A DNA stretch of 46,449 bases from CAWUIO01 sp963922455 (GCA_963922455.1 CAWUIO010000049.1:1-46449); one strand, 5' to 3'. Shown: positions 7,930 to 17,229, counted from the stretch's first letter. The notes: a model not told the origin generated them from the letters alone. A program made the numbers and translations.

Positions 7930-9012
7930 TCACGCGTGATTGCGTATGTAATATTCTATAGCTTCCTTTATTTTTTCTTCTGCAACCTGTTGGTCAAAGT
8001 TTGCCTTCCCCAGAGCATCCAATAAGCTAAATCGCACTTGACCCATTATATTTTTCTTGTCCTGGAGCATCCTTTGGGTAATATTTTCCCAAGGGACAGA
8101 ACCCAGGTCTACCGTTTCGTACACTTCCTCAATGAAAGATTCAATTTCTTGAAAATGCTCAGGCAGTAGCTTGTCTAAGGAAAGATGACTCTCCAATATC
8201 ATACCTAAGGCAATGGCTTCCCCGTGTAAAAGTTTTGCTGCCGGATCCCCAAGGAAGTAACTTTCCAGGGCGTGCCCCAAGGTATGTCCAAAGTTTAAGA
8301 TTTTTCGCAGACCTTTTTCACTGGGGTCTTGTTCTACTACCTTCGCTTTTACACCTACAGAGTGTGTCACCCAATATTCCCATTGGGCTATATGATCTTG
8401 AATGAGGGCTGGTTTGGCAATACACTGCTTAAAGAAACCAATTTCTTGTCGGAGATTTTGCCAAGCATTGGCGTCAGCAATCAAACAATGTTTTATTACT
8501 TCAGCCAAGCCTGAACGAAGCTCTCGGCTCGATAAAGTACTGAGAAAATTTACATCGATGATGACCCGTTCGGGCTGTCGGAAAAGTCCTATATGATTTT
8601 TTAATTCTTTAAAATCTATCCCCAATTTCCCTCCCACACTGGCATCTACCTGAGCCAATAAAGTTGTGGGAACTTGAATAAAATCAATGCCTCGCTTGTA
8701 AGTGGCAGCACAAAACCCTCCCATATCTCCAATGACACCTCCCCCTAAGTTTAGTAATATACTTTTCCTATCTAAGCGGACATCTGTCATCTGAGACCAT
8801 ATTTGGGCGCAGGTGTCCAGGGTTTTATGTTCTTCACCACTTTGAATCTCAATTAAAACATGCTCAGGTAAAAAGGCTTGTATGCGAGGGTAGCAATGCG
8901 CCAGGGTATGCTGGTCAACCAAGACTCCCACGTGGGAGTAATTCCTTTGGCTTAGAAAATTGTGGAGGATTTCTCCTGCCGAAGAAGTAAAGAGTACATA
9001 GTCAAGTGTCAT
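7930..9012 (-). CDS. aroB: 3-dehydroquinate synthase
   Basis: The protein has 360 residues, full length for AroB. It converts DAHP to 3-dehydroquinate in the shikimate pathway using NAD+ and a divalent metal. The diagnostic block is visible: LGGGVIGDMGGFCAATYKRG (nucleotide-binding turn), then VPTTLLAQVDASVGGK. The metal-binding region follows, with E in SGLAEVIKH and the histidines of NFGHTLGHALE and LLHGEA. It is transcribed leftward, converging on the YtxH gene with 27 bp between the stops, and is divergent from pheT. No other aro genes are nearby. Confidence 0.97.
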   Translation of the reverse strand: MTLDYVLFTSSAGEILHNFLSQRNYSHVGVLVDQHTLAHCYPRIQAFLPEHVLIEIQSGEEHKTLDTCAQIWSQMTDVRLDRKSILLNLGGGVIGDMGGFCAATYKRGIDFIQVPTTLLAQVDASVGGKLGIDFKELKNHIGLFRQPERVIIDVNFLSTLSSRELRSGLAEVIKHCLIADANAWQNLRQEIGFFKQCIAKPALIQDHIAQWEYWVTHSVGVKAKVVEQDPSEKGLRKILNFGHTLGHALESYFLGDPAAKLLHGEAIALGMILESHLSLDKLLPEHFQEIESFIEEVYETVDLGSVPWENITQRMLQDKKNIMGQVRFSLLDALGKANFDQQVAEEKIKEAIEYYIRNHA

Positions 9013-9165
9013 CCGTCAAATACGACTTTAAATGGGAGCTAGTTTTTGCAAATAGGCTTTAAGCTGGCAAACGTCCCCAGAACTTTCTTTTTTCTGATTG
9101 GAATGCTTAGCTTTGAAACTCATTTAAAACACCAGATTTAATTCTGAAGCAATTACCCCAAATAT

Positions 9166-11616
9166 ATGAAAATTGCGTATCAGTGGCTCAAAAACTACAT
9201 TGATCTTCCCGAATCCGTGGAAGAAATAGCCGATATTTTGACGGCTATTGGTTTGGAAACGGAAGGGGTTCACATGTATGAGCAAATTCCAGGAGGTTTG
9301 GCAGGTATCGTCATTGGTGAGGTACTCACCTGTGAAAAACACCCCAATGCCGAAAAGCTAAGCCTTAGCAAGGTAGATATAGGTGAAGACGCGCCCGTAC
9401 CGATTGTTTGTGGGGCCCCTAATGTAGCTGCCGGTCAAAAAGTAGTAGTGGCTACCGTCAACGCCACCCTTTATCCTGGCGAAGGAGAGCCATTTAAGAT
9501 TAAGAAATCTAAAATAAGAGGAGAAGTATCCCAAGGGATGATATGTGCCGAAGACGAAATTGGCCTAGGTGGCTCCCATGCTGGTATTATGGTCTTGGAT
9601 ACCGAATTACCCAACGGAACCCCAGCCGCCGAATACTTCAAACCTGCCATTGATCAAGTGATAGAAATTGGGCTTACTCCCAACCGGGTTGATGCTGCCT
9701 CCCATTTTGGCGTAGCCCGAGACTTGAAAGCTCGTTTACAAAGACCTACCCAATTTCCCAATTTAGAGAGCTTTGAGGTACATAATACCCATCGCCCCAT
9801 AGAGGTGATTGTAGAAAATGAAGAAGCATGTCCTCGGTATTCTGGGGTAACAATCCAAGGGGTGAAAGTGGAAGCCTCCCCCGATTGGTTGCAAAACCGT
9901 TTGAAATCTATCGGTTTAGCGCCAATCAATAATGTGGTAGATGTTACGAACTTTGTTTTGCACGAGTTGGGCCAGCCCTTGCATGCCTTTGATGCTGATA
10001 AGATTCAAAATGACCAAATCCGGGTGAAAATGCTCCCTCAAAATACCTCTTTTGTTACCCTGGATGAAAAAGAACGCAAGTTACAAGACTTTGACTTGAT
10101 GATTTGTGATGGGAAAGACCAGGGAATGTGTATAGCCGGGGTTTTTGGCGGTACGGAATCTGGTGTGACAGAGAATACCCAGGATGTCTTTTTGGAGGCC
10201 GCCTACTTTGATCCAGCCCATATCCGAAAAACTTCGCAATACCACGGATTAAAAACCGATGCATCCTTTCGCTTTGAAAGGGGAGTAGACCCCAATGCTA
10301 CCCTTATAGCCCTCAAAAGGGCAGCTTTATTAATTTTAGAAGTGGCAGGGGGAAAAATTGCATCTGAAGTAGTAGATATCTACCCTAAACCAGTGGCTAA
10401 TTTTGAGTTTAGAATAAAATACTTCAACATTGATCGATTGATAGGGAAAAAGCTGGACCGGGATTATATCCAGAAGACTTTGGAGCATTTAGATATAGAG
10501 CTTAGCGATATAAATGAGGAGGGTTTTGCCGTTTCGGTGCCCCCCTACCGAGTAGATGTCCAAAGGGAAGCGGATATTATTGAAGAAATTGCCCGCCTGT
10601 ATGGCTTAGACAATATTGAGCTGGATGCTTCCCTGGGAGCCTCTTACTTGGCCAATTTTCCAGAAAAAGATCCTGACCTAATGCAGGAGCAAATAGCCCG
10701 ATTGCTGGCCGCTCAAGGCTTCCGCGAAATGATGAATAATTCTCTTACGCGTCCTGAGTATGCGGCCACCTTGGAAGGTTTGAAAAGCGAAGAGAGTGTT
10801 CGGATGCTTAACCCCCTAAGTGAAGATTTGAGCGTTATGCGGCAAACCTTGCTCTTCTCGGGCTTAGAAGCCATTGCCTATAACCTGAACCGTCGACAAA
10901 ATGATTTGAAATTATTTGAGTTTGGGAAGGCTTACCGCATAGATTCTGAGTTTACAGGAGAAAATTCGTTTGAAAAATATCAGGAAAAACAAGTCCTTAC
11001 TTTATTTATGACCGGAAATGCTCAATCGGAGAGCTGGCTCAAGCAAACTTCCCAAACGCAAGAAGTAAGCTTTCACGACTTGGCTACTCCGGTACAGCAT
11101 ATTATGACCCGTCTAAACTTAGGGAAAGTAGATTCTCAGCCGCTTTCGGATGACGTTTTTGCCTATGGCTTGAGTTACGGTCAAAACGGAAAGGAGTTTG
11201 CCCGTCTAGGACTCCTCAACTATCCCATGGGTCAAGTCTTAGATATTAATCAAGCGGTTTTTTATGCGGAGTTGGATTGGGACGTTTTGTTTAAGCTTTA
11301 CAATACCCGTATTTCGTTTGAGGAAATTTCTAAGTTTCCGGAGGTGCGAAGAGACCTATCCTTGGTGATGGACAAAAATGTCCCTTTTGAAGAAATTCGC
11401 AAGTTGGTCTTCCAGAAAGAAAAGAAACTCTTGAAAAGCATCAATGTCTTTGATATTTACGAGGGAGAAAATATTGGAGAAGGGAAACGCTCTTATTCGG
11501 TTAGTTTAATTTTGGAAGACAAACAACAAACCTTGACGGATAAAGTAATCGACAAAACCATGAAAAAACTGATGCAAGCTCTTGAAAATGACTTGGGAGC
11601 ACTCATCCGTAAGTAA
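9166..11616 (+). CDS. pheT: Phenylalanyl-tRNA synthetase beta subunit
   Basis: The protein has 816 residues, the usual bacterial length. It forms the alpha2-beta2 enzyme that charges tRNA-Phe. Domains in order: an N-terminal tRNA-binding/OB module (about 40-150, VVATVNATLYPGEG), the B3/4 editing module, the B5 domain, the catalytic-like core with FEFGKAYR near 585, and the C-terminal anticodon-binding ferredoxin fold (KFPEVRRDLSLVMD near 725). The start MKIAYQWLKNYID is typical. pheS is not in the window, so the two subunits are encoded apart. It probably heads a unit with the coiled-coil gene and zapA, an order common in Bacteroidota. Confidence 0.97.
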   Translation: MKIAYQWLKNYIDLPESVEEIADILTAIGLETEGVHMYEQIPGGLAGIVIGEVLTCEKHPNAEKLSLSKVDIGEDAPVPIVCGAPNVAAGQKVVVATVNATLYPGEGEPFKIKKSKIRGEVSQGMICAEDEIGLGGSHAGIMVLDTELPNGTPAAEYFKPAIDQVIEIGLTPNRVDAASHFGVARDLKARLQRPTQFPNLESFEVHNTHRPIEVIVENEEACPRYSGVTIQGVKVEASPDWLQNRLKSIGLAPINNVVDVTNFVLHELGQPLHAFDADKIQNDQIRVKMLPQNTSFVTLDEKERKLQDFDLMICDGKDQGMCIAGVFGGTESGVTENTQDVFLEAAYFDPAHIRKTSQYHGLKTDASFRFERGVDPNATLIALKRAALLILEVAGGKIASEVVDIYPKPVANFEFRIKYFNIDRLIGKKLDRDYIQKTLEHLDIELSDINEEGFAVSVPPYRVDVQREADIIEEIARLYGLDNIELDASLGASYLANFPEKDPDLMQEQIARLLAAQGFREMMNNSLTRPEYAATLEGLKSEESVRMLNPLSEDLSVMRQTLLFSGLEAIAYNLNRRQNDLKLFEFGKAYRIDSEFTGENSFEKYQEKQVLTLFMTGNAQSESWLKQTSQTQEVSFHDLATPVQHIMTRLNLGKVDSQPLSDDVFAYGLSYGQNGKEFARLGLLNYPMGQVLDINQAVFYAELDWDVLFKLYNTRISFEEISKFPEVRRDLSLVMDKNVPFEEIRKLVFQKEKKLLKSINVFDIYEGENIGEGKRSYSVSLILEDKQQTLTDKVIDKTMKKLMQALENDLGALIRK

Positions 11617-11657
11617 AATAAGAAAACAAGAATTGCTTTGATAGAGAAGGGGGATAC

Positions 11658-11957
11658 ATGAATCAGGAAGAGATAATTGAGAAGTTAAGCGAATTGGAGA
11701 AAAAGATTTATGGTCTCACCTTAAAATGCGATACCCTTCAAAAACAATTAGATGCGGCCATTGAAGAAAACTTAGAACAAAAAGAACTGATAAAAAAACA
11801 AAAAGAACAAATCTCACACTTTCAAAATCAAGAAAATTTTAATAAAATTGTTAGTGCAATTGTAGCAGAAAGTTCTAATCCTGCGGGATTACGCAAAAAG
11901 CTCAATGAATTTATCGCTGATCTGGACCAATGTATCCAATTTTTGGATCAATATTAA
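11658..11957 (+). CDS. Short coiled-coil protein between pheT and zapA
   Basis: This 99-residue protein is almost entirely predicted helix with heptad-like spacing in residues 5-60 (repeated Leu/Ile with Lys, Glu and Gln), then a shorter C-terminal helix. The pattern and the position directly before zapA suggest a ZapB-like or other division-associated coiled coil, but no specific family residue proves it. The start is supported by GAAGGGGG a few bases upstream. The gap to pheT is 41 bp and to zapA 74 bp. Confidence 0.75.
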   Translation: MNQEEIIEKLSELEKKIYGLTLKCDTLQKQLDAAIEENLEQKELIKKQKEQISHFQNQENFNKIVSAIVAESSNPAGLRKKLNEFIADLDQCIQFLDQY

Positions 11958-12031
11958 AGATCATACTTAGCTGCCTGTACAACAGCAAATACTGAGATTA
12001 GAGTTATCTTTTTGTCCCAATTTATATAGCA

Positions 12032-12319
12032 ATGTCTCAAAAACTTTCCATCAAAATAAAAATTGCCGACCGGGAATATCCCATGCAAATTGAGCAAAGT
12101 ATGGAGAGTCGTTTGAGAAAGGCTGGTAAACTACTGAACGAAAAAATAAAACAATTCCAATCGGAATTTGGCGTTCAGGACCGCCAAGACCTTCTGGGTA
12201 TGGCCGCTTTTGATTGTATGGTAGAATTACTCTCTACCCGTGATCAGATGAATAAAGCCCACAACTTGATTGTCAATAAGATCACTAACCTAAACGAGCT
12301 GGCTTCTTCCAAGCTCTAA
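12032..12319 (+). CDS. zapA: Cell division protein ZapA
   Basis: This 95-residue protein promotes bundling of FtsZ filaments at the division site. The N-terminal beta region SIKIKIADREYPMQI, then E-S-R-L-R-K-A and a long C-terminal helix, match the ZapA family. DLLGMAAFDCMVEL is the conserved turn into the helix. It follows the coiled-coil gene and is followed by its own intrinsic terminator. Proximity to pheT and rny matches other Bacteroidota. Confidence 0.9.
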   Translation: MSQKLSIKIKIADREYPMQIEQSMESRLRKAGKLLNEKIKQFQSEFGVQDRQDLLGMAAFDCMVELLSTRDQMNKAHNLIVNKITNLNELASSKL

Positions 12320-12332
12320 TACCTCCGTATTT

Positions 12333-12361
12333 GCTTACATCGGGTAGATGTGAGCTTTTTT
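12333..12361 (+). terminator. Intrinsic terminator after zapA
   Basis: GCTTACATC (12333-12341) pairs with GATGTGAGC (12347-12355) over 9 bp with one G-U pair, loop GGGTA. TTTTTT follows directly. It would separate zapA transcripts from rny. Confidence 0.75.
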
Positions 12362-12373
12362 CGCTTAGCCTCC

Positions 12374-12439
12374 AGGTAAAATTTTTGCTTCAGCAGAGTG
12401 GATACACCTGCCTTGCACGCTTTATTCATTATTTTACCT
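12374..12439 (+). ncRNA. Candidate structured RNA or leader between zapA and rny
   Basis: AGGTAAAAT (12374-12382) is perfectly complementary to ATTTTACCT (12431-12439). Inside lies a second hairpin, GCAG-A-GTG / CAC-CTGC, around 12393-12410. An alternative longer fold joins GTATTTGC (12327-12334) to GTGGATAC (12398-12405). The location just downstream of zapA recalls the E. coli 6S RNA gene (ssrS), which follows zapA, so a 6S-like RNA covering about 12310-12445 is possible. It could equally be a 5' leader of rny. The pairing is seen; the identity is inferred and weak. Confidence 0.35.
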
Positions 12440-12456
12440 AATCATTTTACAATGAC

Positions 12457-14040
12457 ATGGAATTTGTAATATATTTTGCTTTTGCTTTGCTCGGAGTGGG
12501 CGGAGGAGTGGCGTTGGACCGGTTTTTTTTAAAAAAAGCATTCAAAAAAGAAGAGCTTGAACATCAGGAAAAAGCTAAACTAATTATCCAAGAGGCTGAA
12601 ATCAAAGCCGACCAGATTGTTCAAAAAGCAGAAAGTACCAAGAAAAATAAGATGCTGGAGGCTAAGGAGAAGTTCCTTAAAATGAAAAGTACCTTTGAGG
12701 AAGAAGCCAACCGCCGAAAAAATCAAATTCTCCAAAACGAAGGAAAACTCAAACAGAAAGAACAAAATCTCAATAAGCTCACCGAGCAAACCAAAAAACG
12801 GGAAACAGAACTGACGACCATCAAGGATAGCCTGATGGAGCAGACCGAAATCATCGCCCGGAAAAAAGAAGAGGCTGAGCGGATGCGACAATCTCAAGTA
12901 GAACAACTCGAGAAAATTGCCAATCTCACCGCCGACGAAGCTCGTGAGCAACTTATTGAAGCCCTCAAAGAAGAAGCTCAAACCCGCGCTTCATCCGACA
13001 TCAAAGATATTATCGAAGAGGCTAAGCTTTCGGCGGCCAAAGCTGCCAAGAAAGTAGTAATTGAGACAATCCAGCGTACTGCTACGGAGCATGCCATTGA
13101 GAATTGTGTTTCGGTATTCCATATTGAGAGTGATGATATCAAAGGAAAGATTATCGGGCGGGAAGGACGCAATATACGAGCTCTCGAGTCTGCAACAGGA
13201 GTGGAGATTATCGTAGATGATACCCCCGAAGCCATCATCATCTCCGGGTTTGATCCTGTGCGTCGTGAAGTGGCCCGCCTTTCTTTGCAACGTTTGGTGA
13301 TGGATGGAAGAATCCACCCAGCCCGTATTGAGGAGATTGTCTCCAAAACCGACAAAAGTATTGAGGAAGAAATTGCCGAACTTGGAGAACGTACTGTAAT
13401 TGACCTGGGTATCCACGGACTTCACCCTGAATTGATCAAGCTTGTGGGCCGAATGCGCTTCCGTTCTTCCTACGGACAAAACCTCTTGCAACACTCCCGC
13501 GAAGTAGCCAAGCTTTGTGCTGCCATGGCCGCCGAGTTAGGGCTCAATGCCAAACTCGCCAAAAGGGCTGGCTTGCTCCACGATATTGGGAAAGTATATC
13601 CCGATGAGCCAGAAATGCCCCACGCCATCCTGGGGATGGATCTAGCCAAAAAATTCAAAGAGCACCCCGATGTTTGTAATGCCATTGGGGCCCACCACGA
13701 CGAGATTGAGATGACTAACTTGATTTCTCCCTTGGTACAGGCCTGTGATGCCATTTCAGGCTCTCGCCCAGGTGCTCGCCGAGAAGTAATGGAATCTTAC
13801 ATCAAGAGGCTCAAAGAGTTGGAGGAATTGGCCGTTTCTTTTGATGGGGTCAATAAGTGCTACGCTATCCAGGCCGGACGGGAGTTGCGGGTAATTGTAG
13901 ACTCTGAATCGGTTTCGGATGAGCAAGCCAGCGACCTATCGTTTAGCATTTCACAAAAAATTGAGCGCGATATGCAATATCCGGGTCAAGTAAAAATTAC
14001 GGTGATCCGAGAAAAACGGGCGGTAAGTTACGCTAAGTAA
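12457..14040 (+). CDS. rny: Ribonuclease Y
   Basis: The 527-residue membrane-anchored endoribonuclease initiates mRNA decay. Order of parts: an N-terminal membrane segment (about 1-20), a long coiled coil rich in Lys and Glu (about 30-190), a KH RNA-binding domain with GKIIGREGRNIRALE (about 230-245), and a metal-dependent HD domain with the LLHDIGK signature (about 372-378) and HHDE further on. The length and order fit the family exactly. A clean intrinsic terminator follows. Its own leader includes the structured spacer described at 12374. Confidence 0.97.
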   Translation: MEFVIYFAFALLGVGGGVALDRFFLKKAFKKEELEHQEKAKLIIQEAEIKADQIVQKAESTKKNKMLEAKEKFLKMKSTFEEEANRRKNQILQNEGKLKQKEQNLNKLTEQTKKRETELTTIKDSLMEQTEIIARKKEEAERMRQSQVEQLEKIANLTADEAREQLIEALKEEAQTRASSDIKDIIEEAKLSAAKAAKKVVIETIQRTATEHAIENCVSVFHIESDDIKGKIIGREGRNIRALESATGVEIIVDDTPEAIIISGFDPVRREVARLSLQRLVMDGRIHPARIEEIVSKTDKSIEEEIAELGERTVIDLGIHGLHPELIKLVGRMRFRSSYGQNLLQHSREVAKLCAAMAAELGLNAKLAKRAGLLHDIGKVYPDEPEMPHAILGMDLAKKFKEHPDVCNAIGAHHDEIEMTNLISPLVQACDAISGSRPGARREVMESYIKRLKELEELAVSFDGVNKCYAIQAGRELRVIVDSESVSDEQASDLSFSISQKIERDMQYPGQVKITVIREKRAVSYAK

Positions 14041-14062
14041 TCCATCAAATTTGTATTGTAAG

Positions 14063-14090
14063 AAGGGCTGGTTTTCAGCCCTTTTTTTTA
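14063..14090 (+). terminator. Intrinsic terminator after rny
   Basis: AAGGGCTG (14063-14070) pairs with CAGCCCTT (14076-14083), loop GTTTT, followed by an uninterrupted T-run to 14089. It lies 22 bp after the rny stop. Confidence 0.9.
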
Positions 14091-14193
14091 TGCTTTTATC
14101 TGGTGGGTAAAATACAATAGGGCACTTCGGACCCCATACTTTGTGATTAAGGTAAGTGCGTGATATAATTACATTAACCTTCTGCTTTTTAAT

Positions 14194-14323
14194 GGCTTAG
14201 GGATGGAACGGCCTGTCTGAGCTCGTGTAGGCCCGTGGGGAGAGGCAGCGAGTAGTGACAGCCCGACCCGCGCGGGTAGTTTTTTTTCTATGTAAACTTT
14301 AGGAAATAGCACGGGGAAGCCCC
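14194..14323 (+). repeat. Dispersed structured element, copy 2 (subfamily B)
   Basis: It starts GGCTTAGGGATGGAACGG and ends CGGGGAAGCCCC. The termini are GGCTT/AAGCC, the B version of the closing stem. The inner CTCG/CGAG arm has GCC/GGC nested within it. The 3' arm is CCCGCGC against GCACGGG with one mismatch, with an AT-rich apical loop. It lies between the convergent rny and lgt genes, about 100 bp after the rny terminator. Confidence 0.85.
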
Positions 14324-14354
14324 TAGAATTCCTTTCTTAGTACAATACATAAGC

Positions 14355-14381
14355 CTAATCCTGAATTCACCTTAGGATTAG
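14355..14381. other. 8-bp hairpin in the rny-lgt gap
   Basis: CTAATCCT (14355-14362) is the exact complement of AGGATTAG (14374-14381), with an 11-nt loop. It lacks a T-tract on either strand. The remaining gap sequence from 14324 to 14455 shows nothing else recognisable. Confidence 0.45.
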
Positions 14382-14455
14382 CGAAAACCATATGTGTCTT
14401 GCGGCCAAGGGCAAGTAGTTACTTACAAGAGCAACCACTTAATTTTTTCAGATTT

Positions 14456-15280
14456 CTACGTGGTAGAGCTCAAGGCTTTTCGCTTGGTAAATAAAAAGTA
14501 CAGTCCAATGAGTATAAAAGGGATACTTAAAATTTGCCCCATATTAATAGGCAGGTAGGCCTCAAAGTCGGATTGATTTTCTTTGACAAACTCGATAAGG
14601 TAACGCATGACAAACACCGTAGAAAGGAAAAAGCCAAGGTAGAACCCTTCTTGACGTTTGGGGCCGTAGCGGTCCATGAGCTGCATAATGATGAAGATGA
14701 TCAGGTAAGAAATGGCTTCGTATAGTTGGCCGGGATGACGGGGTTTATCGTCTACCAACTCAAAAATGAAAGCCCAGGGCACATCGGTGGGCTTTCCGAT
14801 AATCTCGGAGTTCATCAAATTACCTAAGCGGATAAAGCAACCGGCCAGGGGCACGAGTAAACAAATACGATCGAGTAGCCAGAGATAGGACACTTTGAAA
14901 CGCTTGGAGTAGAGGTAAAGCGATATGAGTAGCCCAATAGCCCCTCCGTGTGAGGCGAGCCCGCGGTAGCCAATGATCTCAAACTTAGGTTCAAAACGTA
15001 CCGGCAAGAAGATCTCCAGGGGGTGCTGAGAAAAATATTCAAAGTCGTAAAAGAGGCAGTGCCCCAGACGGGCCCCGATGATGGTGGCCAATACCACGTA
15101 AATGAGCAGACTGTCTAATTTGTCTTGATCTAAGCCTGCTTTCTTGAAGTATCCTTGCATCACCCAATAGCCAATAAAGAAGCCGAGGGCAAAAAGAACG
15201 GAATACCATTGGATGGAAATAAATCCTAAATCTACCAGGGTGGGGCTTGGGCTCCACTTAATGTATCCTAAAAAGTGCAT
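14456..15280 (-). CDS. lgt: Prolipoprotein diacylglyceryl transferase
   Basis: The 274-residue, multi-pass inner-membrane enzyme transfers diacylglycerol from phosphatidylglycerol to the Cys of prolipoproteins. The family signature is visible as RGLASHGGAIGLL, with R-x-GN-x-x-N in the segment RLGNLMNSEIIGKP. The C-terminal half has the RHPGQLYEA motif. The length is normal. It serves the many lipoproteins in this window (for example 22388, 29027, 36151, 44686 and 46267). It is transcribed leftward and converges on rny. Confidence 0.96.
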   Translation of the reverse strand: MHFLGYIKWSPSPTLVDLGFISIQWYSVLFALGFFIGYWVMQGYFKKAGLDQDKLDSLLIYVVLATIIGARLGHCLFYDFEYFSQHPLEIFLPVRFEPKFEIIGYRGLASHGGAIGLLISLYLYSKRFKVSYLWLLDRICLLVPLAGCFIRLGNLMNSEIIGKPTDVPWAFIFELVDDKPRHPGQLYEAISYLIIFIIMQLMDRYGPKRQEGFYLGFFLSTVFVMRYLIEFVKENQSDFEAYLPINMGQILSIPFILIGLYFLFTKRKALSSTT

Positions 15281-15418
15281 AATCGGGGTATTTTATGGCT
15301 ATGTTTGAGGAGTCAAAGGGTTTTACCATGAGCAATGGTCTGGGCCACCCTTTACTTCAAGCCTCAAATCTAGGTTAGCTTGGGGGATTTTCATAGAAAC
15401 GGGTGGAGAACCCGCCTT

Positions 15419-15452
15419 AAAAAAATGAGAAAAGCGCCGAAGCGCTTTTCTC
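15419..15452 (-). terminator. Intrinsic terminator after the SDR gene
   Basis: GAGAAAAGCGC (15427-15437) pairs with GCGCTTTTCTC (15442-15452) around a 4-nt loop, which reads C(TTCG)G on the minus strand, a very stable tetraloop. On the minus strand a run of T follows (A-run 15419-15425 on plus). Confidence 0.85.
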
Positions 15453-15477
15453 GAGGCCAAATTTCAGAGAAATAGTA

Positions 15478-16233
15478 TTAATTACGACCGGCAATAACCC
15501 CGCCATCGATGTCCCAAATGGCTCCGGTGACCCAACTACTTTCTTCTCCAAGTAAGAAATCGATGGTTTGGGCCACATCGCTAGGACGTCCGATACGTCC
15601 GATGGGGTGGAAGCTGTCGAAACCTTGTAGGGTTTCTTCAACTTTTTCAGGCTCGATGAAAGCTTCATAAATCGGACTGATTACTACGGCTGGAGATACG
15701 GCATTAACCCGAATATGGTAGTCGGCTAATTCCATCGCCAGATGTTGCGTTAAGCTGTGTAGGCAGGCTTTGGCCATGGAGTAGGCAGAGGAAGGAGTGG
15801 CTTTAATGGCTTGTTTGGCCCACATAGAGCCCACATTTACGATAGATCCTCCTCCTTGATCCTTCATCAATCGGGCAACCGCCTGGGTGATCAAGAAAAA
15901 GGCTTTGTTGAAATCGTGATAGATGTCGTAGTCGGCCTCTTCGTGATCTAAGAATGGTTTCGGGTTAAAATATCCAGCTGAGTTGACCAAATATTTTACT
16001 CCGGGATATTTCTGAGGAATCTCTTGGGCAAACCTACGGACTGCTTCTAGGTCGGCTAGGTCTAGGGCTTGAGTACGAATTGGACCCAAGGCAGCCAATG
16101 CTTTTTCGGCTGCTTTTAGTTTATCGGTATTGCGGCCCAAGATGATGGTCTCAATTCCTTTTTCTACCAATTTTTGGGCCGTGGCTAAACCGATGCCACT
16201 ACTTCCCCCGATGATCAATGCTTGAGTATTCAT
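15478..16233 (-). CDS. Short-chain dehydrogenase/reductase
   Basis: This 251-residue classical SDR has the Rossmann cofactor motif GGSSGIGLA at residues 9-17, NSAG near 88, the catalytic Ser in NVGSMWA and the Tyr-x-x-x-Lys pair in SAYSMAKA near 150. A basic residue after beta-2 (GRNTDK) favours NADP(H). Substrate unknown. It lies 95 bp downstream of an AraC-type regulator on the same strand, so the regulator may control it. It ends with its own terminator. Confidence 0.93.
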   Translation of the reverse strand: MNTQALIIGGSSGIGLATAQKLVEKGIETIILGRNTDKLKAAEKALAALGPIRTQALDLADLEAVRRFAQEIPQKYPGVKYLVNSAGYFNPKPFLDHEEADYDIYHDFNKAFFLITQAVARLMKDQGGGSIVNVGSMWAKQAIKATPSSAYSMAKACLHSLTQHLAMELADYHIRVNAVSPAVVISPIYEAFIEPEKVEETLQGFDSFHPIGRIGRPSDVAQTIDFLLGEESSWVTGAIWDIDGGVIAGRN

Positions 16234-16328
16234 ACGATTGTATGTTTTCGTTTTCTGTAATGATTACACTACAAAAAACGGGATAAGGTAGGCCGAAACA
16301 TGGCACTATTGGGAAGAAGGATGGCACA

Positions 16329-17210
16329 TTAGGGAAGGCTCTCCCGAAACTCCTTGGGGCTATGCCCCGTCTGCTTACGGAAGTAGCGACTAAAGTAGGT
16401 GGCCTGCTCAAAACCCAGGGCATAGCCAATCTCTTTAATACTTAGGCGGGAATTGGATAAGAGCCTTTTAGCTTCTAGAACTTTACGGTCTTGGATCAGT
16501 TTGGCGGGAGTGTGTCCCATAAAACGACGGCTGAGGGCATTGAGTTTTTTGGGATGGATGTGAAGCTGGTCACTATATTCTTGGACCGTGTAAAAGGTGT
16601 TTACATGCTTTTCTAGTAGTTCTAAAAAATCCATAAGAACCAGGTAGTCTGGACCCTGATCTACCGGTTCCCGAATTTCTGGGCTGCTTTGATAAAGGAG
16701 TACCCGCTCGATACGTAAGAGGAGAGTAGAGAGGAGATGGTAGATCTGCTCTGCGAATAAAAATTTTTGATCGTGTAGCTCGATGGCCAACTCTCCAACA
16801 ATCCTTTGTAATACTGGGCGCTCCTTGTCGGAAATGATGACAAAAGGGTGTGGTCTATGGAGAAAAACGGGCTTATTCCAAAGATGCTGCCCATCGCGGT
16901 CGGAACTCCGCAGGAGGCTGGCATTGAAATGGATCATTTTGCCTTTATTGGGAGATTTTGGGCAGAAATAATGAACTTGCCCCGGTTTAATCAGAAACAA
17001 AGCCGAGGCGGGATGTTCCAGGGTGGCAAAATCTACATAGTGGGTTCCTGCAGATTCAAACCATAAGATTTGATAATACGAATGCCGATGAGCTTTGGTG
17101 GCCGGTTCCCAGTTTTTGGCTAAATAGGTTTCGGCATCATAGCATTGAAAGTGTATTTGGCTTGGGTTGTGCCGATTGAGATGATATTCTTGAATAGTAT
17201 TCTGAGACAT
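16329..17210 (-). CDS. AraC family transcriptional regulator
   Basis: The protein has 293 residues. The N-terminal half is a cupin-like sensing domain (HRHSYYQILWF near 42, then FLIKPGQVHYF near 73). The C-terminal 100 residues form the double helix-turn-helix: IHPKKLNALSRRFMG in the first, and IKEIGYALGFEQATYFSRYFRKQTG in the second. It ends in SPKEFRESLP, which is typical. It probably regulates the SDR gene just downstream and perhaps itself. It begins 19 bp after the aminoacyl-tRNA-protein transferase gene, so the three may be co-transcribed. Confidence 0.93.
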   Translation of the reverse strand: MSQNTIQEYHLNRHNPSQIHFQCYDAETYLAKNWEPATKAHRHSYYQILWFESAGTHYVDFATLEHPASALFLIKPGQVHYFCPKSPNKGKMIHFNASLLRSSDRDGQHLWNKPVFLHRPHPFVIISDKERPVLQRIVGELAIELHDQKFLFAEQIYHLLSTLLLRIERVLLYQSSPEIREPVDQGPDYLVLMDFLELLEKHVNTFYTVQEYSDQLHIHPKKLNALSRRFMGHTPAKLIQDRKVLEAKRLLSNSRLSIKEIGYALGFEQATYFSRYFRKQTGHSPKEFRESLP

Positions 17211-17229
17211 TCCGCAAATTATACAGAAA

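Noticed and set aside
12580..13754. Leftward Phe/Leu/Ser-rich frames inside rny
   Set aside because: Antisense of the rny coiled coil and catalytic region; composition is the mirror of Lys/Glu-rich coding.
14355..14381. Terminator for lgt
   Set aside because: Hairpin has no T-run on the minus strand side.
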